Positions 48,201-58,489 of a DNA stretch of 64,000 nucleotides are shown piece after piece. The notes beneath the pieces are model-generated. The model saw only the letters and a list, made by a program, of their open reading frames with translations. It ran no database searches and was not told the DNA's origin. The stretch comes from Atriophallophorus winterbourni (lineage: Eukaryota > Platyhelminthes > Trematoda > Plagiorchiida > Microphallidae), in assembly GCA_013407085.1 (NCBI GenBank), contig JACCGJ010000689.1:1-64000 (forward strand), written 5' to 3'. A program made the translations under genes and the position numbers. Within the stretch, counting starts at the first letter, position 1. Each line of letters begins with the position of its first letter.

Positions 48201-50701
48201 TAAAAATGAAATTTAAGTTTCCTGTCCTAGTCATACAACCATTGTTAATCCAGTTTTTACTGAAAACGATTCACTCCTGATTATTTACTCATCCGTTAAC
48301 TTTCAAAAAGACTTTAGTTAGCGGAATATCAAAGGCATTTTACATAGAAAATCGGAAATTTTCTTAAATGTTGTTGCCGCTTATTGCGGTACCTTAATAC
48401 AGCTTCTGACCACACTGATTTGTCAACTGAACATGGTAATCATTAAGTTAAGTTTGTTAAGTTTTGATAAAAATCTTGTTCAATTTTTCACTGACTAAAT
48501 TTGATGAAAATTTGACATCCGATTTTGTGCTGTATGTACTCATAATTTATGTGAAATACTTTACGTTGCTTATAAAAATGGTTTTCTTGAGCATTTTCAC
48601 GCAACTCCAAGTAAATAATGAGCACAGTTTAGTCACAATTACTAGATTTTATGCTCAAACAAACTTTTATTGTAATCCATTTCTCGTTCGAAAACACAGT
48701 ATTCAAGTCAGAAGTTTTGGAACCATGAATATTTAAGATTTATGTTGTATAGGTACAGTGTAGTATCAATTCTTGGTAAACAAATATTCTTTCGGCAACG
48801 AATATATTTTAGCACCGCTACTTTCATGAAACAGTAAAGTTGTTGCTGAAAACTTGTTGGTCAAATTATTTATGACACAAATAAACACATAAATGTCAAA
48901 ATAAAAACGAAATGACAGAATCCATTATTGCCATGGTAACCAGTTTTAGTGCAACAACGGCTATAACTATGAAATTAATAGGAAACCAACCGTGAATTTT
49001 ATCGTTTTCACTTTTGTTTCGAAAAAAATGCTCGCAGCAGGATTAACAATGTGAAATATAATTTCCGACTAAAATGATGAAATATTCCATTTACTGTAAA
49101 TTCACGCCTTCCCCATTGAACCGTATACAAAATCGGATCATACTGTCATTGCGACTAGATTTATCTGCATTCAATTATGCCTCCAGTGATTAACTTGGCT
49201 CATAACAATAAATTCACTCTAAAAATTAGGATATTTCCCGAAGTTGGCTCTGCACAGATGAAATTTCAATATTTTAATTTATATAATCGAACTTTAGCGC
49301 AGGTTCATCGGGTATTAAGCACGGATGTGAGATTGTGCAGCATTTCTGTGCTGTACGGCTAACATCGTGCTAAATTGTTGGGCAACGGTAGTGAGCTGCA
49401 TGCTGAAACACGCTGGAGTCTCACTACCATTTCTATTTCCCCCTCATATCTGTATAGGCCTGGTCAACCTGACAGTATCTTAGCCCACGTGCAGTCTCTG
49501 ACTGAGCGGCACATTGCCTGGATCAGGCTTGTGCTTTGATACCCTACCATACCATAGGGTAATTCCTTATGAATCCTAGCCCACTTAATGGATATAAACT
49601 ATAAAACAATTAAAATTAGTCTTATTAATTCACAGGCTAGTCAAACATCGGCATATAATAAACCAGTATCGAATAAATCGTGACATCATTCAAATGTTTG
49701 TTGTCAAAACAGAATTGCCACTTGACAATCACCCATCGCTTCAACTAATGCATATCACTTCAAATTGTAACAATTCGCACAAATCATGTAAGGCAATTTT
49801 ACTTGACAATCAAAAAATCACTTGCATGTTCAACGGCTGATGGGTGTAAATTAACAAGATTGCAGTTGCCTAGGTCCTGCTACATGGGTGCCTTATAACC
49901 GTCCATTTCTTTATCGCAATTCCTTGAAAACTGTCATTGATATGTTGCACCAGTTTTATTACCGTTGATAAGCGTCATTAGTTTTCGAGCGAATATGAAC
50001 ATACGTGAATTTTGCAATCGGAACAACCAGTTTTTTTAATATTTCTCTACCTTTCGACGAATTTGGACGTTTTACATTCATCGTTCAATATACGTGAACT
50101 TGATGAATGATTATTTTCAAATGGATTCATTGTTTCCATGCCGCGATTAACAAATTAAAACTCACAACCGCGCTTATACATATTATTGTCTTGCTTTTTG
50201 AAATAAGTTTAGATCACCATGCATATTATTTAATATTGGTCTCAAATGTAACTAATTGGATAGATAAGTAATAAATTGTGGCCAAACATGACAGCAAATT
50301 TAACATTTGATATGGGCCTCAAATTTCGAATTTTAAATGGATAATTGTTAACTGGTACCTATGACTCATATCAAATTTAATCATAAGTAGAGGTTCTCAT
50401 TTCCGCTTTATGCAACAATGAACAAACTACAACAGAGCCAGGGGAACTCCGCAGCAATGTTTAGTATCATAAATGAGGTTAAACTTAACTCATTTCATTT
50501 TCCTTTGTTGCTTCTAATTTTGTATCATTTTATTGAACATTACTTAGCGATAAAATGAGTAATATTATCAAATGAAGCTTTTATTTCATTTTTGCATTCG
50601 AGTTAAGGCACTTAGTTATTTTTATTACAGATGATGGAGTTATTCGTCTCGAAGAACTGCGAAATTTCATGTGGCTGCATGAAATGGTACCCCCTCCTTA
50701 A
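30296..50701 (+). CDS. Tyr/Pro/Gln-rich protein with one C-terminal EF-hand
   Basis: Unnamed gene; clear exons are the open frame ending at 31463 (donor GTAAGT, phase 1), 42974-43102 (acceptor CCCCAG, donor GTAAGT, phase 1) and 50631-50701 (acceptor TTACAG, stop TAA). The exons join in frame. The exon B/C junction completes a canonical calcium-binding loop, DTNHDGVIRLEE, with all ligand positions (D1, N3, D5, G6, I8, E12) right; it follows helix residues VEDLF and leads into LRNFMWLHEM, ending in Pro-Pro-Pro. Upstream, residues encoded at about 30620-30680 are hydrophobic (ILVCILTIY), like a signal peptide or anchor. After that comes a Tyr/Pro-rich low-complexity stretch (VPQYYGPPYYRRYNAY, NLKYYYPTYAR), then Gln-rich sequence and an acidic helix (TEEEIQKRIEQYHQ). 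The start is uncertain: ATG 30296 gives 455 aa, while a spliced model from ATG 30104 gives 385 aa. Only one EF-hand is seen, which is unusual. Function unknown; secretion or membrane anchoring is inferred. Confidence 0.8.
32205..32315. mobile_element. Retrozyme-family-2 fragments
   Basis: In intron 1 of the EF-hand gene. GGGTTCGTACAATGAACCAC and GATGTTCAGACTCAAAATCA match the body of family 2, and GGGATGTGAGCAACAGATTA matches its ribozyme-proximal part, with the middle missing. Confidence 0.55.
32553..32630 (-). repeat. tRNA-derived SINE fragment
   Basis: In reverse sense it contains a perfect pol III B-box/T-arm motif, GGTTCGATTCCCG, preceded by GCTCCGCTAGGGAGTCCGAG and followed by ATGGTGGAAACA. 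This is the profile of a tRNA-derived SINE rather than a functional tRNA, since no full cloverleaf closes. Confidence 0.6.
32686..32727 (+). ncRNA. Hammerhead ribozyme, family 1, core-mutated
   Basis: CTGATGA (32693-32699), perfect stem II GTGC / AAACA / GCAC, stem I TCTCTAC-type pairing with GTGGGG and the CGGTC cleavage side are all present. The second box reads AAAA instead of GAAA, which should inactivate it. Confidence 0.65.
34660..34880. mobile_element. piggyBac-type MITE, 221 bp, TTAA target sites
   Basis: The ends are inverted repeats beginning CCCTTTGTCTAC on both sides, and the element is flanked by TTAA at 34656-34659 and 34881-34884. The TTAA target plus a CCC start is the signature of piggyBac elements. 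Just inside the left end is a perfect short palindrome, GGTAACT-CT-AGTTACC. There is no transposase ORF. It lies in intron 1 of the EF-hand gene. Confidence 0.85.
34890..37620. other. EF-hand gene intron, no other feature recognised
   Basis: AT-rich intronic DNA. A possible tRNA-like SINE trace near 36190-36255 (minus strand, GTAGCTCAACCATTGG start) is the only hint of structure. ORFs here are short and featureless. Confidence 0.5.
37666..37707 (-). ncRNA. Hammerhead ribozyme, family 1, dimer unit 1
   Basis: CTGATGA, GAAA and the GGTC cleavage side are intact. Stem II is GTGC / AGACA / GCAG, with the pair closing onto the core lost. Stem I CCCTAC with GTCAGG pairs at four of six positions. 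Weak activity at best. Confidence 0.65.
37877..37918 (-). ncRNA. Hammerhead ribozyme, family 1, dimer unit 2
   Basis: Perfect stem II (GTGC / TGACA / GCAC), GAAA, stem III ACCGGT and cleavage C are present, but the first box reads CTGATAA in place of CTGATGA, a core change. The two units of the dimer thus carry different lesions. Confidence 0.65.
38030..41810. other. EF-hand gene intron, no other gene recognised
   Basis: AT-rich DNA with short ORFs only. A 72-aa ORF at 38602-38820 has no recognisable domain. Confidence 0.5.
40502..40525 (+). repeat. (ATA)n microsatellite
   Basis: Seven or so ATA/TAA triplets in tandem within the EF-hand gene intron. Confidence 0.85.
41815..41925 (-). mobile_element. 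Retrozyme-family-1 element with intact ribozyme
   Basis: Short minus-strand copy in intron 1 of the EF-hand gene: TGCTCATTTGCATGCATTTC, GTAACACACATCCCAC, ribozyme, then GGGACAGTAAGATCAGG. The rest of the monomer is missing, so it is a fragment centred on the hammerhead. Confidence 0.75.
41857..41898 (-). ncRNA. Hammerhead ribozyme, family 1, intact core
   Basis: Best copy in the window. On the minus strand: stem I CCCTAC pairs with GTGGGA (one G-U, outermost A-C), then CTGATGA, stem II GTGC / loop GAACA / GCAC perfect, GAAA, self-complementary stem III ACCGGT, and cleavage base C at 41863. All invariant core bases are right. The three-pair, loop-less stem III means it would work best as a dimer or on tandem transcripts, as described for newt, Penelope-like-element and retrozyme hammerheads. 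Confidence 0.8.
42135..42200 (+). repeat. tRNA-derived SINE head
   Basis: GTAGCACAGCGATCAGGGTG resembles a D-arm/A box, AACTTTCATTCGG an anticodon arm, and GGTCCAGATTCAAATC a T-arm/B box. The arms pair too poorly for a working tRNA. The A/B spacing and drift fit an old tRNA-derived SINE. Confidence 0.5.
43110..45860. other. EF-hand gene intron 2, no other feature recognised
   Basis: AT-rich intronic DNA without recognisable repeats or coding sequence. Confidence 0.5.
46965..48060 (-). mobile_element. LINE-A, RT C-terminus to 3' end
   Basis: The longest minus-strand LINE-A copy, in intron 2 of the EF-hand gene. Minus-strand frames give the RT end at 47652-47314 (RLNSRVWGSGNLTVKTKMMV, then ALLYGSKTWTT and RKLNAFHLQNTCRI), the GRPHLRYKDVC block near 47280, and the tail GGCCAACAACT at the left edge. 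Frameshifts and stops occur throughout. Antisense to the host gene. Confidence 0.8.
48070..49310. other. EF-hand gene intron 2, no other feature recognised
   Basis: A 90-aa ORF at 48464-48736 has no recognisable family. Nothing else is supported. Confidence 0.5.
49318..49560 (-). repeat. Repeat S, near full-length
   Basis: Reverse copy with GGATGTGAGATTGTGCAGC at the left end and GGATCAGGCTTGTGCTTTGA at the right. In intron 2 of the EF-hand gene, ~1.1 kb before the last exon. Confidence 0.75.
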
Positions 50702-51521
50702 AAGCAACTCTATTTTCATCCACCTATCAATACCAACCCCAACACTTCTCCAATCATTTTCGACTTATGCATGTACGCGAAAAATGCCTCTCATCAACTG
50801 TGATCAAAGAGACGCTACTTGGAAAAACGACAGCAAATCCAGGATGCCGATACACAAAAGCTCGGACGTTTTCTTCACCTCAACGAGGGCTACCACTTGT
50901 GTTCATTTAATTTCCATTCTGATTTACCATCCTCTCGATAATATCACCAATAATCTTGGGTGTGAAACAGAGACGCGGCTTGATTGAATGTCAGGATACC
51001 CGTTTGTGATACGTGTTACTCCTCATTGTTCATGATTAAAACGCGACACAAAATCTGAATGGAAATTCCGAATAACCCCCAAAAAGTTTGTTCGCATGAA
51101 TATCATGAAATTGCATTTTTGCATTGTAACTTGATAAGAAAAATTTATAAATGAGCCCGCATTCTTGAAAAGTGGGCATTTTCATTATGTTGTGATAGCA
51201 AGTTTGAATGTTACGAATTAAAAGTTGGATATGACCAATGATCCTTGAAAACATTATGTGAATGGGTGAATATATTCAAATATGTTTTCCACTTTTCACA
51301 AATGAATGTGCGAATATATTCAATATTTCCACCTAGCGCATCCATCGCTGCGTGATGCATGGGATTTTCTTCTTGCTATCCACTTTCATACGACATAAGT
51401 TTGTTGTATATACGTACGTGTTGAGAATTCTCGTAACATATTTCTCTAGTGATTTGATGCAGTTTAGACTAACTTAAATTCAAATATGCATATCCTGTGT
51501 TGTAATATGTTTAGCCATTTC

Positions 51522-51527
51522 AATAAA
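51522..51527 (+). promoter_or_regulatory. Candidate poly(A) signal of the EF-hand gene
   Basis: First AATAAA after the stop codon at 50701, giving a 3' UTR of about 0.8 kb. A weaker ATTAAA at about 51032 would give a shorter one. Confidence 0.45.
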
Positions 51528-51539
51528 ATTAACTTTTGT

Positions 51540-53050
51540 GGCGAAGAGTTGGTCTTCGCGAAAAAAGATGTTTAGCGCTCAGATGACTAAAACGCTCCAG
51601 CCTTACTAGTATATTATCAATGCGGTGATATTAGATAAAGCGTTTGTTAGAAGCTAAACAAAATACACACATAAAAGAAATTATAATATCCACTCATTTA
51701 GCCTACTACCACGAAATCATAACTGCAATCAGTTATCCTGCTGAGGCAGCCTTGGCGCTTAATCAATACGCGGAGAAAAAGCGAAGACCACTTTGAGCGA
51801 GTTGGTCAACTAAATGAGACATAAAATAATGGCCCGAGTAATACGATTGTTCTCCAACAAGCTTTAATCAAAGTTCAATATATGCTGAACATACAGGCTC
51901 GTGAGTGTTGCCATGCGAGCACACAAACATTTATCGTTCAGGTTATAGCGTGAGCTGAATGGTAATTTATTCAGATAGAATAAACTGTTTTGTCGCAATC
52001 TGAGGTAACATCTTTGTACACTCTCGCAAAGTCATTCAGGATTTCGCTTTCATAAAAATTATTCAAGCTGTTCTAGGTCAGAAACATTGGTAAACCAGAA
52101 ACATGGGTATATTCATGTTTAAATCAAAATAGCATCCAACTATATTCCAGACATTTTTTATAATCTTGTAACTGCGATTGATTAAAATTTATGTTCCATT
52201 AACCACCAAATGCAAGTAACCCTTCGGTTTGTTAAAAATAACCGTTGGCTAATATCAACTAAGAACGAGCCTGGGAATTGTCCCTTATTTGTTGAATTGC
52301 TTCTTCGTCACTTACCGGGTTCACTAATCCAATGGATAATGAAATTTTTAATTTTATTGTATGTATGTATGTAATGTTTTAATTTAATGTAATTCAAAAA
52401 TAAACAAACGGATCGGATCGAACTTATCTGCATGATGACGTCAAGTAGATTAAGATGTACACATCACCATTAACGCGAAATTTACTTTGAATATAGTGAA
52501 GAAATGGCCTATTTGAAACCGCGTATCTCACTCCACATTTGCACATATTCTGACAGCGAGACCCCGTACCTATGATTTTGATTATTCTCGAACAATGCTT
52601 TTACATTTTCTTCTAAATTTCACACTAACAAAGTTTCATATCACATCAAATGTTTTATATAGCTTGTTTCACATGTTGCCCAGGTAGCAGATCTAAGTCG
52701 GTTGAAATCGGTGGAACATTTCTTGTCAAAATACATTTATAATATGCTTCCGTTTGTTTAACTCGTAACTGGGACAAAAGTGAATGTAACCAAGGAAAAG
52801 TAACCAAAATTTCCTTGTCCACATGTATTAGTCACAGTTACGAAATGCTCGAATAAAATTAGTCCTGCTGGGATCTAATTAGTCCAAAATTTATGTGAGC
52901 AACCAAGCTAGACCTAGCAAACCTGTTATAATAAGCGTAGAGATAAAAAATTATTAAGTATGCTACAAGGTGGAACGAATTTACACTTATCGCTCACGTC
53001 GGAGGTAGTGGTATGTGTCATGTTGAAGGTGGAGAAGACCAGATATTACT
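51540..53050. other. Intergenic, no gene seen
   Basis: AT-rich DNA with a short (GTAT)n run near 52359-52372. No coding sequence is recognised. Confidence 0.55.
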
Positions 53051-53059
53051 CTAGACTGC

Positions 53060-53715
53060 GAAACGTAGTCTCTACTTCCAGCATGCCGCCTATCGATGTA
53101 GATATTTTTCTTTTATTCGAATAGCGAATTGCTTTGCAGAATGAGAACATCGTGCGCTCGCTATGTACATTCATAGTCGACATTGACCGAAGAAGACAAA
53201 TACCGCTGGTGTGTCCTGCCAGCAATGTTATATACAAGTTCTGTGTAATTTAAATCCAAACTAATTTTCTCTACCTGTCGATGGTATACTGCCGGGAACT
53301 GGTCTTAATACGTCAAATAAGGGGAAATTTGCACTAAAAAAGTGGCCATGGGCCACGTTTGCAGAACGGACGTATTCCAAGAGATCTACTTTTAAGTAGA
53401 CCATACTTGTGAATAAATGCCCTATTTTAACCGAGATATGAACACCCATGATATTGGCCCTAGCTGTTGGGAAGAACTTGCTATTGACCGCTCAATTTGA
53501 ATGCACTGGATAACGCATCATCTGCAATCTGCTCGTGCAACTGACACCGAACATGTTGCTTTTGCATATTGCTCTGAGTGCTGCTATAGGGATTGTTCAT
53601 CCCTAATCTAACTGTTTAGTCATTGAAAACACTGTGTAGTATTAAACGATCGTGCGTTTGTGATGTACATCCTTAGTAGACATCGACCGAAGGAGGCTAA
53701 CAACAAAATTACAAC
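53060..53715 (+). mobile_element. Two degenerate LINE-A 3' ends
   Basis: A piece of 3' UTR (53155-53205, with a TCGACATTGACCGAAGAAGA match) is followed by a second copy (about 53340-53715) with eroded coding sequence (CCTAGCTGTTGGGAAGAACT) and the tail CGACCGAAGGAGGCTAACAA. Both are old. Confidence 0.6.
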
Positions 53716-53719
53716 GTAT

Positions 53720-55240
53720 CAAAACAGCGAGGAATCGATGTTGTAGTTCGTAATGGGGCTGATACGGAACATGATTATTTTTACTTACGAGTTTGTTGTT
53801 TCATTTCCTAATCCTGCAGTCACACACAACAACATTGGCTACAAATACGATTATTTGAAAACGGATAGTTAGACAAAATATCTCAGTTATGTACTTTAGT
53901 CAACATAGATCAATTTGGCAGAGCACGTATTACGAGGATCAATACCGAACTTTATTGAGGCCAATTGTTATTATTATTATTCCTGCGCTACAATCCAAAT
54001 GAAAACTCATGAATTCGGATGTCTTTTTAAGTGAGAAATTTAAACCTTTTTGTTTGCAGCGATAGTGTTGAAATGGTATCGGGATATTTCATCAAAATAG
54101 ACTCCACATTTTCAACCCTAATCGATTCCGATGATGGTTAGTTCACACAAATCGCGTTATGAAACATCGCAAAGATCACCTGACCCGAAAACGCTGAGCA
54201 CCAAAAAATGTTATGTCAATCATGATTGGTCTACGGTTGAAGAAATTCTTTTAGGGGAAAGGTAAATAGAGATAAAGTTCCAACGTGACATCTTCAAGTA
54301 GAATAATTAAATCATATGACAGTGAACGTACGATGGAGCATGGAGGAACGAATTTCGAAAATTTAATCAAAAGCAAACGGTACGTCATCAACATAATAAT
54401 TCTGACTTCGAATAGCACCGCGCTAATAAATCGAATATAGAAAAAGTGTAATAAAAACGATTACCCACGTGCATCAAATCAAACGGTAACGCAAGACACA
54501 GCTCTTGTAGAATGGCTAGATTTACAATATTACGTTATTCACTAAGTCAATGATCAGCGCTTTCACTGTTGAAATTTATTGTGGTTAAATAAGGCAAAAA
54601 CGTTTCCACTCATAAGATTCATAACAATTAAATTGGCTAGCATACTTTGGGCTGATTGCCACGTTCACATGTAAAATCAAAAACAGAAGAACAATAACTT
54701 GTTGACTAAAGAACCTAGAATGTAATTTAACTCATGAATAGCTTAAGCGAACGCCTCCCCAATTGAAATGAAATGTTCCATTAATAATTTTAGAGCATAA
54801 ATTTTAATATAATCCATCCACCATTTAACGCGAGATTTTGATTTTTCTTTAGCCAATTGTTTGAATGAGAACACGGACATTCAACATATACAACTCACAT
54901 TTTAACATTAATCAGTCCATTATTGTTGATAAGCGTAATGCCTTAGACCTGTAAATACCTCGAATTGTGTACGTGTCTGGCAAGTATTTTCCATTTACGA
55001 ACAAGAGAGTTTCCTGATCACCTAAATCAAAAAGTATAAACTTGCTGAAGAATATAGCATCACAATTCACTAAGCAAAAAATCAGGTGGGGATCCGTTGT
55101 AGGAAAGAGACCTTGAAGAAAATGGTCAGCTAATAATCAAACATTCGATATATTAACCGTTATACCTTATATTTGAATTAACATTCAAAACCAAGTCAGT
55201 TGTTGTGTATGTACTTTAATAATAGACGATATTGTTAACA
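53720..55240. other. Intergenic, no gene seen
   Basis: AT-rich DNA; no feature supported. Confidence 0.55.
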
Positions 55241-55244
55241 AACT

Positions 55245-55305
55245 AAGCGTGTAAGTCATCATTGGATAAGGCTGGTAAGATCAACCTGTTTAATCACGTG
55301 CCCAT
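55245..55305 (-). mobile_element. Retrozyme-family-1 fragment
   Basis: ATTGGATAAGGCTGGTAAGA and CAACCTGTTTAATCACGTGC match the family-1 body. It ends in a TA run shortly before a LINE-A 3' end. Confidence 0.55.
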
Positions 55306-55322
55306 ATATATATATATATAAT
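55303..55322. repeat. (AT)n microsatellite
   Basis: About nine AT repeats between the retrozyme fragment and the LINE-A copy. Confidence 0.9.
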
Positions 55323-55354
55323 AATGGATAATAGTAGGATTCAGAAAGATTACA

Positions 55355-55745
55355 CTATTGGCAAGTCGCATTAGGACATCGCCATGGGCGAACGCACTTG
55401 CAGTACAGAAGACTTTGGCAGAAGAAATATGGAAGGCAGGGGCATTGACCCGGCGAGTGGGAAGAACTATCTCTGACCGATCACATTTGAGGCCTTGTAA
55501 AGCGTCGTCTGCAAGCTGGGGAGGAGCAGATACCGCTCTTGGTTGCTGAACGCACATCAAGCCGCCGACGTGCAACTGACGCCTAAAACCGAGTTCTGCC
55601 TATCGTTGCAATCGCTGTGGGAGCGATTGTTCCTCCCGAATCGGGCTGTTTAGTCATTCGAAAAGCTGTAGAACATGAACATTCATGCGATTGGGATGTA
55701 CATCCATGGTCGACATCGACCGAAGGAGGCCAACGACAATATATG
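55355..55745 (+). mobile_element. LINE-A 3'-end fragment
   Basis: Broken RT C-terminal coding (CTTGCAGTACAGAAGAC near 55396), zinc-finger-like end and 3' UTR to the tail CGAAGGAGGCCAACGACAAT. Confidence 0.75.
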
Positions 55746-56224
55746 TATTGATTGAGGTTTCGCAAAACGCAACCACCACAGAATATAAAGTAGTGTGTAA
55801 TGCAAATATCCAAGGTATCACCCATAAAATCGTATGCATCGGGCGAACAAATTGAAAATACATGGAATATAAACGCGGCCACGTTTAATGAAGGACGACA
55901 TACCAAACTGAAAATTCGTAAACCTAATGGTATGAAATTAAAATTGGATTCACATGATCGAGGAACAGAACATATCCATTCGTACAACTGATTAATTTAT
56001 ACGCGGATCAAGGGATATCGAATTAAGATGTCGAATTGATTATTATTCCGAAGTGGAAAAGTCAATCATTTTAGACTAATAAATAGATCAGATGACTGAT
56101 TGTTTAAAATGATCACATTCACCCAATTCTAGAGATTGAGTGACTATGATTCACTGAGTGGACCGTTCATTAAAAATGACTGTGCCGTTTAGATTCAACA
56201 AGGGCTCGAAAGCTGGACTTTGTT

Positions 56225-56405
56225 CGACACTCTTAGCAGCTTTTAACAAACACGTAATTAATAAAAATAAATATCGATTAATTAAAAATCTATTGAAAAA
56301 AGAAATGAATGAGATGAATTGAATTGAAAAAGTTAAAATGTAGGAAATAAATAAAATAAAATTGAAAATAATATCAAACTGAATTAAGTAAAACAAATAA
56401 ATAAA
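56225..56405. repeat. A/T-only low-complexity stretch
   Basis: About 180 bases made almost only of A and T with recurring AAATAAAT-like words. No feature is assigned. Confidence 0.6.
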
Positions 56406-56873
56406 TGCTAAAGTGCGATTGGATGATAAATCCTAGTTTCGATCCATGATTCTGGTTTTTGCACAACTGCATCTGACAATGGCCCGCGGCAGTACACTAT
56501 TCGTGGCTGGAGAAATTGTTCTGATTTTCGTTCAACTATGTGGCCACGAATCAGACTGTCCGACGTCAGGACGGGGTCTGAACAATCGTTGGTCTAAAAA
56601 ATTCAAAAGCAAATATAATCGAACATGACTTGGAGTTCTGATGACGAACGTAAACGAGATAACTCACAAAGACATTTTGTTCGGCAGAGTTTCTTTCGAC
56701 AATGCGATCCTGCTTTCTAGGGGCCCAAACAGGTATTGTTGAGGATTCATGAGAAATCGTTAATGGCACAGGATCGCTGAAACGATGGTCAGTATAATTA
56801 ACCGAATGCCGCGATTGCCTTTATCATGTTGAAGTCAGTAAACACGTATGACAGGTAAACAAGTGAGATTTGA

Positions 56874-57197
56874 GTGGAAAACCACGCGGTCAGCATGATG
56901 GTACTAGGTGACGTACGTAAACAGCCACATGAGGGAAGCAATTCAATTTCTTATAAACGAAAAACACCAACCCATCTAGCAAAAATGTTAAATTCAGATT
57001 TTCAATGCTCATTAATAAAGAATAATATGATTCTCGGGCACACCACGTTGATTACAGAAAAATTATCAACAGTACAAAGTCAATGGGAAAATTCGAATAA
57101 TGAAGTTTACGTTAAACGTACCACGAGACGGATTCAAACAACACAGGGAAGGAGTAACAGTGAACGTGATCGCGAAGAGAAGATTGATGATGTTTAA
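56874..57197 (+). CDS. Possible hypothetical exon, 107 codons
   Basis: One open frame of 107 codons, hydrophilic, with ISYKRKTPTHLAKMLNSDFQ in the middle and a basic/acidic end. A possible splice acceptor (GTAAACAG at about 56917-56924) lies inside it, and another open hydrophilic frame (SSDDERKRDNSQRHFVRQSF) precedes it at about 56635-56700. This could be part of a small unrecognised gene, but no homology, start context or complete exon structure supports it. Confidence 0.2.
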   Translation: MENHAVSMMVLGDVRKQPHEGSNSISYKRKTPTHLAKMLNSDFQCSLIKNNMILGHTTLITEKLSTVQSQWENSNNEVYVKRTTRRIQTTQGRSNSERDREEKIDDV

Positions 57198-57439
57198 AAC
57201 AAAAGATAAACGACGGTGAAAACAGCAAGCTGTCGTGCTGATGGCTCTGTACTAGTTCGCAACAATTGATTCAATGTATGTTTCATTTGAGGTGTTGGCA
57301 CCAAATCCCGCTATTTAATCTTAATCTTCAATAATTTCAGTAGCGCTTTGTCTCATTCGTCCCATGCTCTTAGGTATTTTCTTTGCTCTGCTTGTGAAGC
57401 ACACTTTTAGGACGAGAACAGAATGAATTTATCTACGCA

Positions 57440-58485
57440 CACGAAGTGATAGCAAGCTGTTAAACCTGAACCGGTTGAAGGCACAAACCAATGCACGGGT
57501 TTTGCTAATCCGTGATCTGCTGTTTGCCGAAGATGCAGCCTTTATTGCTCACTCCCAAGTGCACCTTCAGTCTCTAATGGACTGTTTTTCGTCGGCATGC
57601 AAAGACTTCGGGCTAACATCCAGCATGAGCAAGACCAAAGTCCTTGGTAAAGGGGCTGTATCGCCTCCCACCATAACTGTTGGAAACTGTCAGCTTGAAT
57701 CAGTACATCAGTTCACATACCTTGGTTCAACCATTGCGGATAACCTCTCGCTAGAAATGGAGATTGATAAGCGGATTGGCAGAGCAGCTATCATTCTGTC
57801 CCGTTTGAACTCTCGTGTTTAGGGTAACCGCAAGCTGACTGTAAAGACAAAGATGATGGTATAGGGCGCGTGCGTACTTAATGCGAAACCTGGACCACCC
57901 ACGCAAGACACGAACAAAAGATGAATGCTTTCCATCTACGAAGCATCCGTCGTATCTTGAACATATCGTGGATGGACAGAGTGACTAACGCTAAAGTGCT
58001 TTGAAAAGCTGGTCTACAGAGCATGTTCACCCTATTACGTCAGCACCGCCGCGGTGGCTTGTCCATGTCTGCAGAATGGAAAATGGTCGTATTCCGTTAG
58101 ATCTAATCTATGTTGCGCTGAAATCAGGAAGTCGCCCATTTAGCAGACCGCACTTGCGGTACAAAGACGTTTGCGCAAGAGATTGAAAAGCTTTTGGCAT
58201 TGACTCCGCGATTTGGGAAGAACTTGCTCTTGACCGCTTACATTGGAAACATTGTTTAAAGCGTCGTCTGCAAGCTAGGTAGGAGCACATACATATCTTG
58301 GCTGTGGAACGCAGATCACGCTGCATGCGTGTAGCTGACGCCGATTGACCGAGCATTGCCTATCGCTGCAAGCGCTACGAGAGAGATTGTTCCTCCCGGA
58401 TCGGACTGTTTAGTCATTCGAAGAAATCATGCGATTGTGATGTAGATCCATGGTCGTCATCGACCGAAGGAGGTCAACAATCAAA
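57440..58485 (+). mobile_element. LINE-A, RT palm to 3' end
   Basis: Longest + strand copy. The frame at 57475-57822 encodes RT palm and thumb: LLIRDLLFAEDAAFIAHSQV, DFGLTSSMSKTKVLG, VHQFTYLGSTIAD and a final RLNSRV before a stop. Later frames give the GRI...RPHLRYKDVC block and the 3' UTR ending near GAAGGAGGTCAACAATC. The catalytic FADD-type motif reads FAED, so the enzyme would be dead even without the stops. Confidence 0.85.
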
Positions 58486-58489
58486 GGTT

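Noticed and set aside
50631..50987. 118-aa + strand ORF starting at the first base of the last EF-hand exon
   Set aside because: It reads the exon in the wrong phase; the correct phase, set by the preceding exon, completes the EF-hand loop and stops at 50701.
55583..55987. 134-aa - strand ORF
   Set aside because: About a third of it is antisense to a LINE-A 3' end, and the rest shows no family features.
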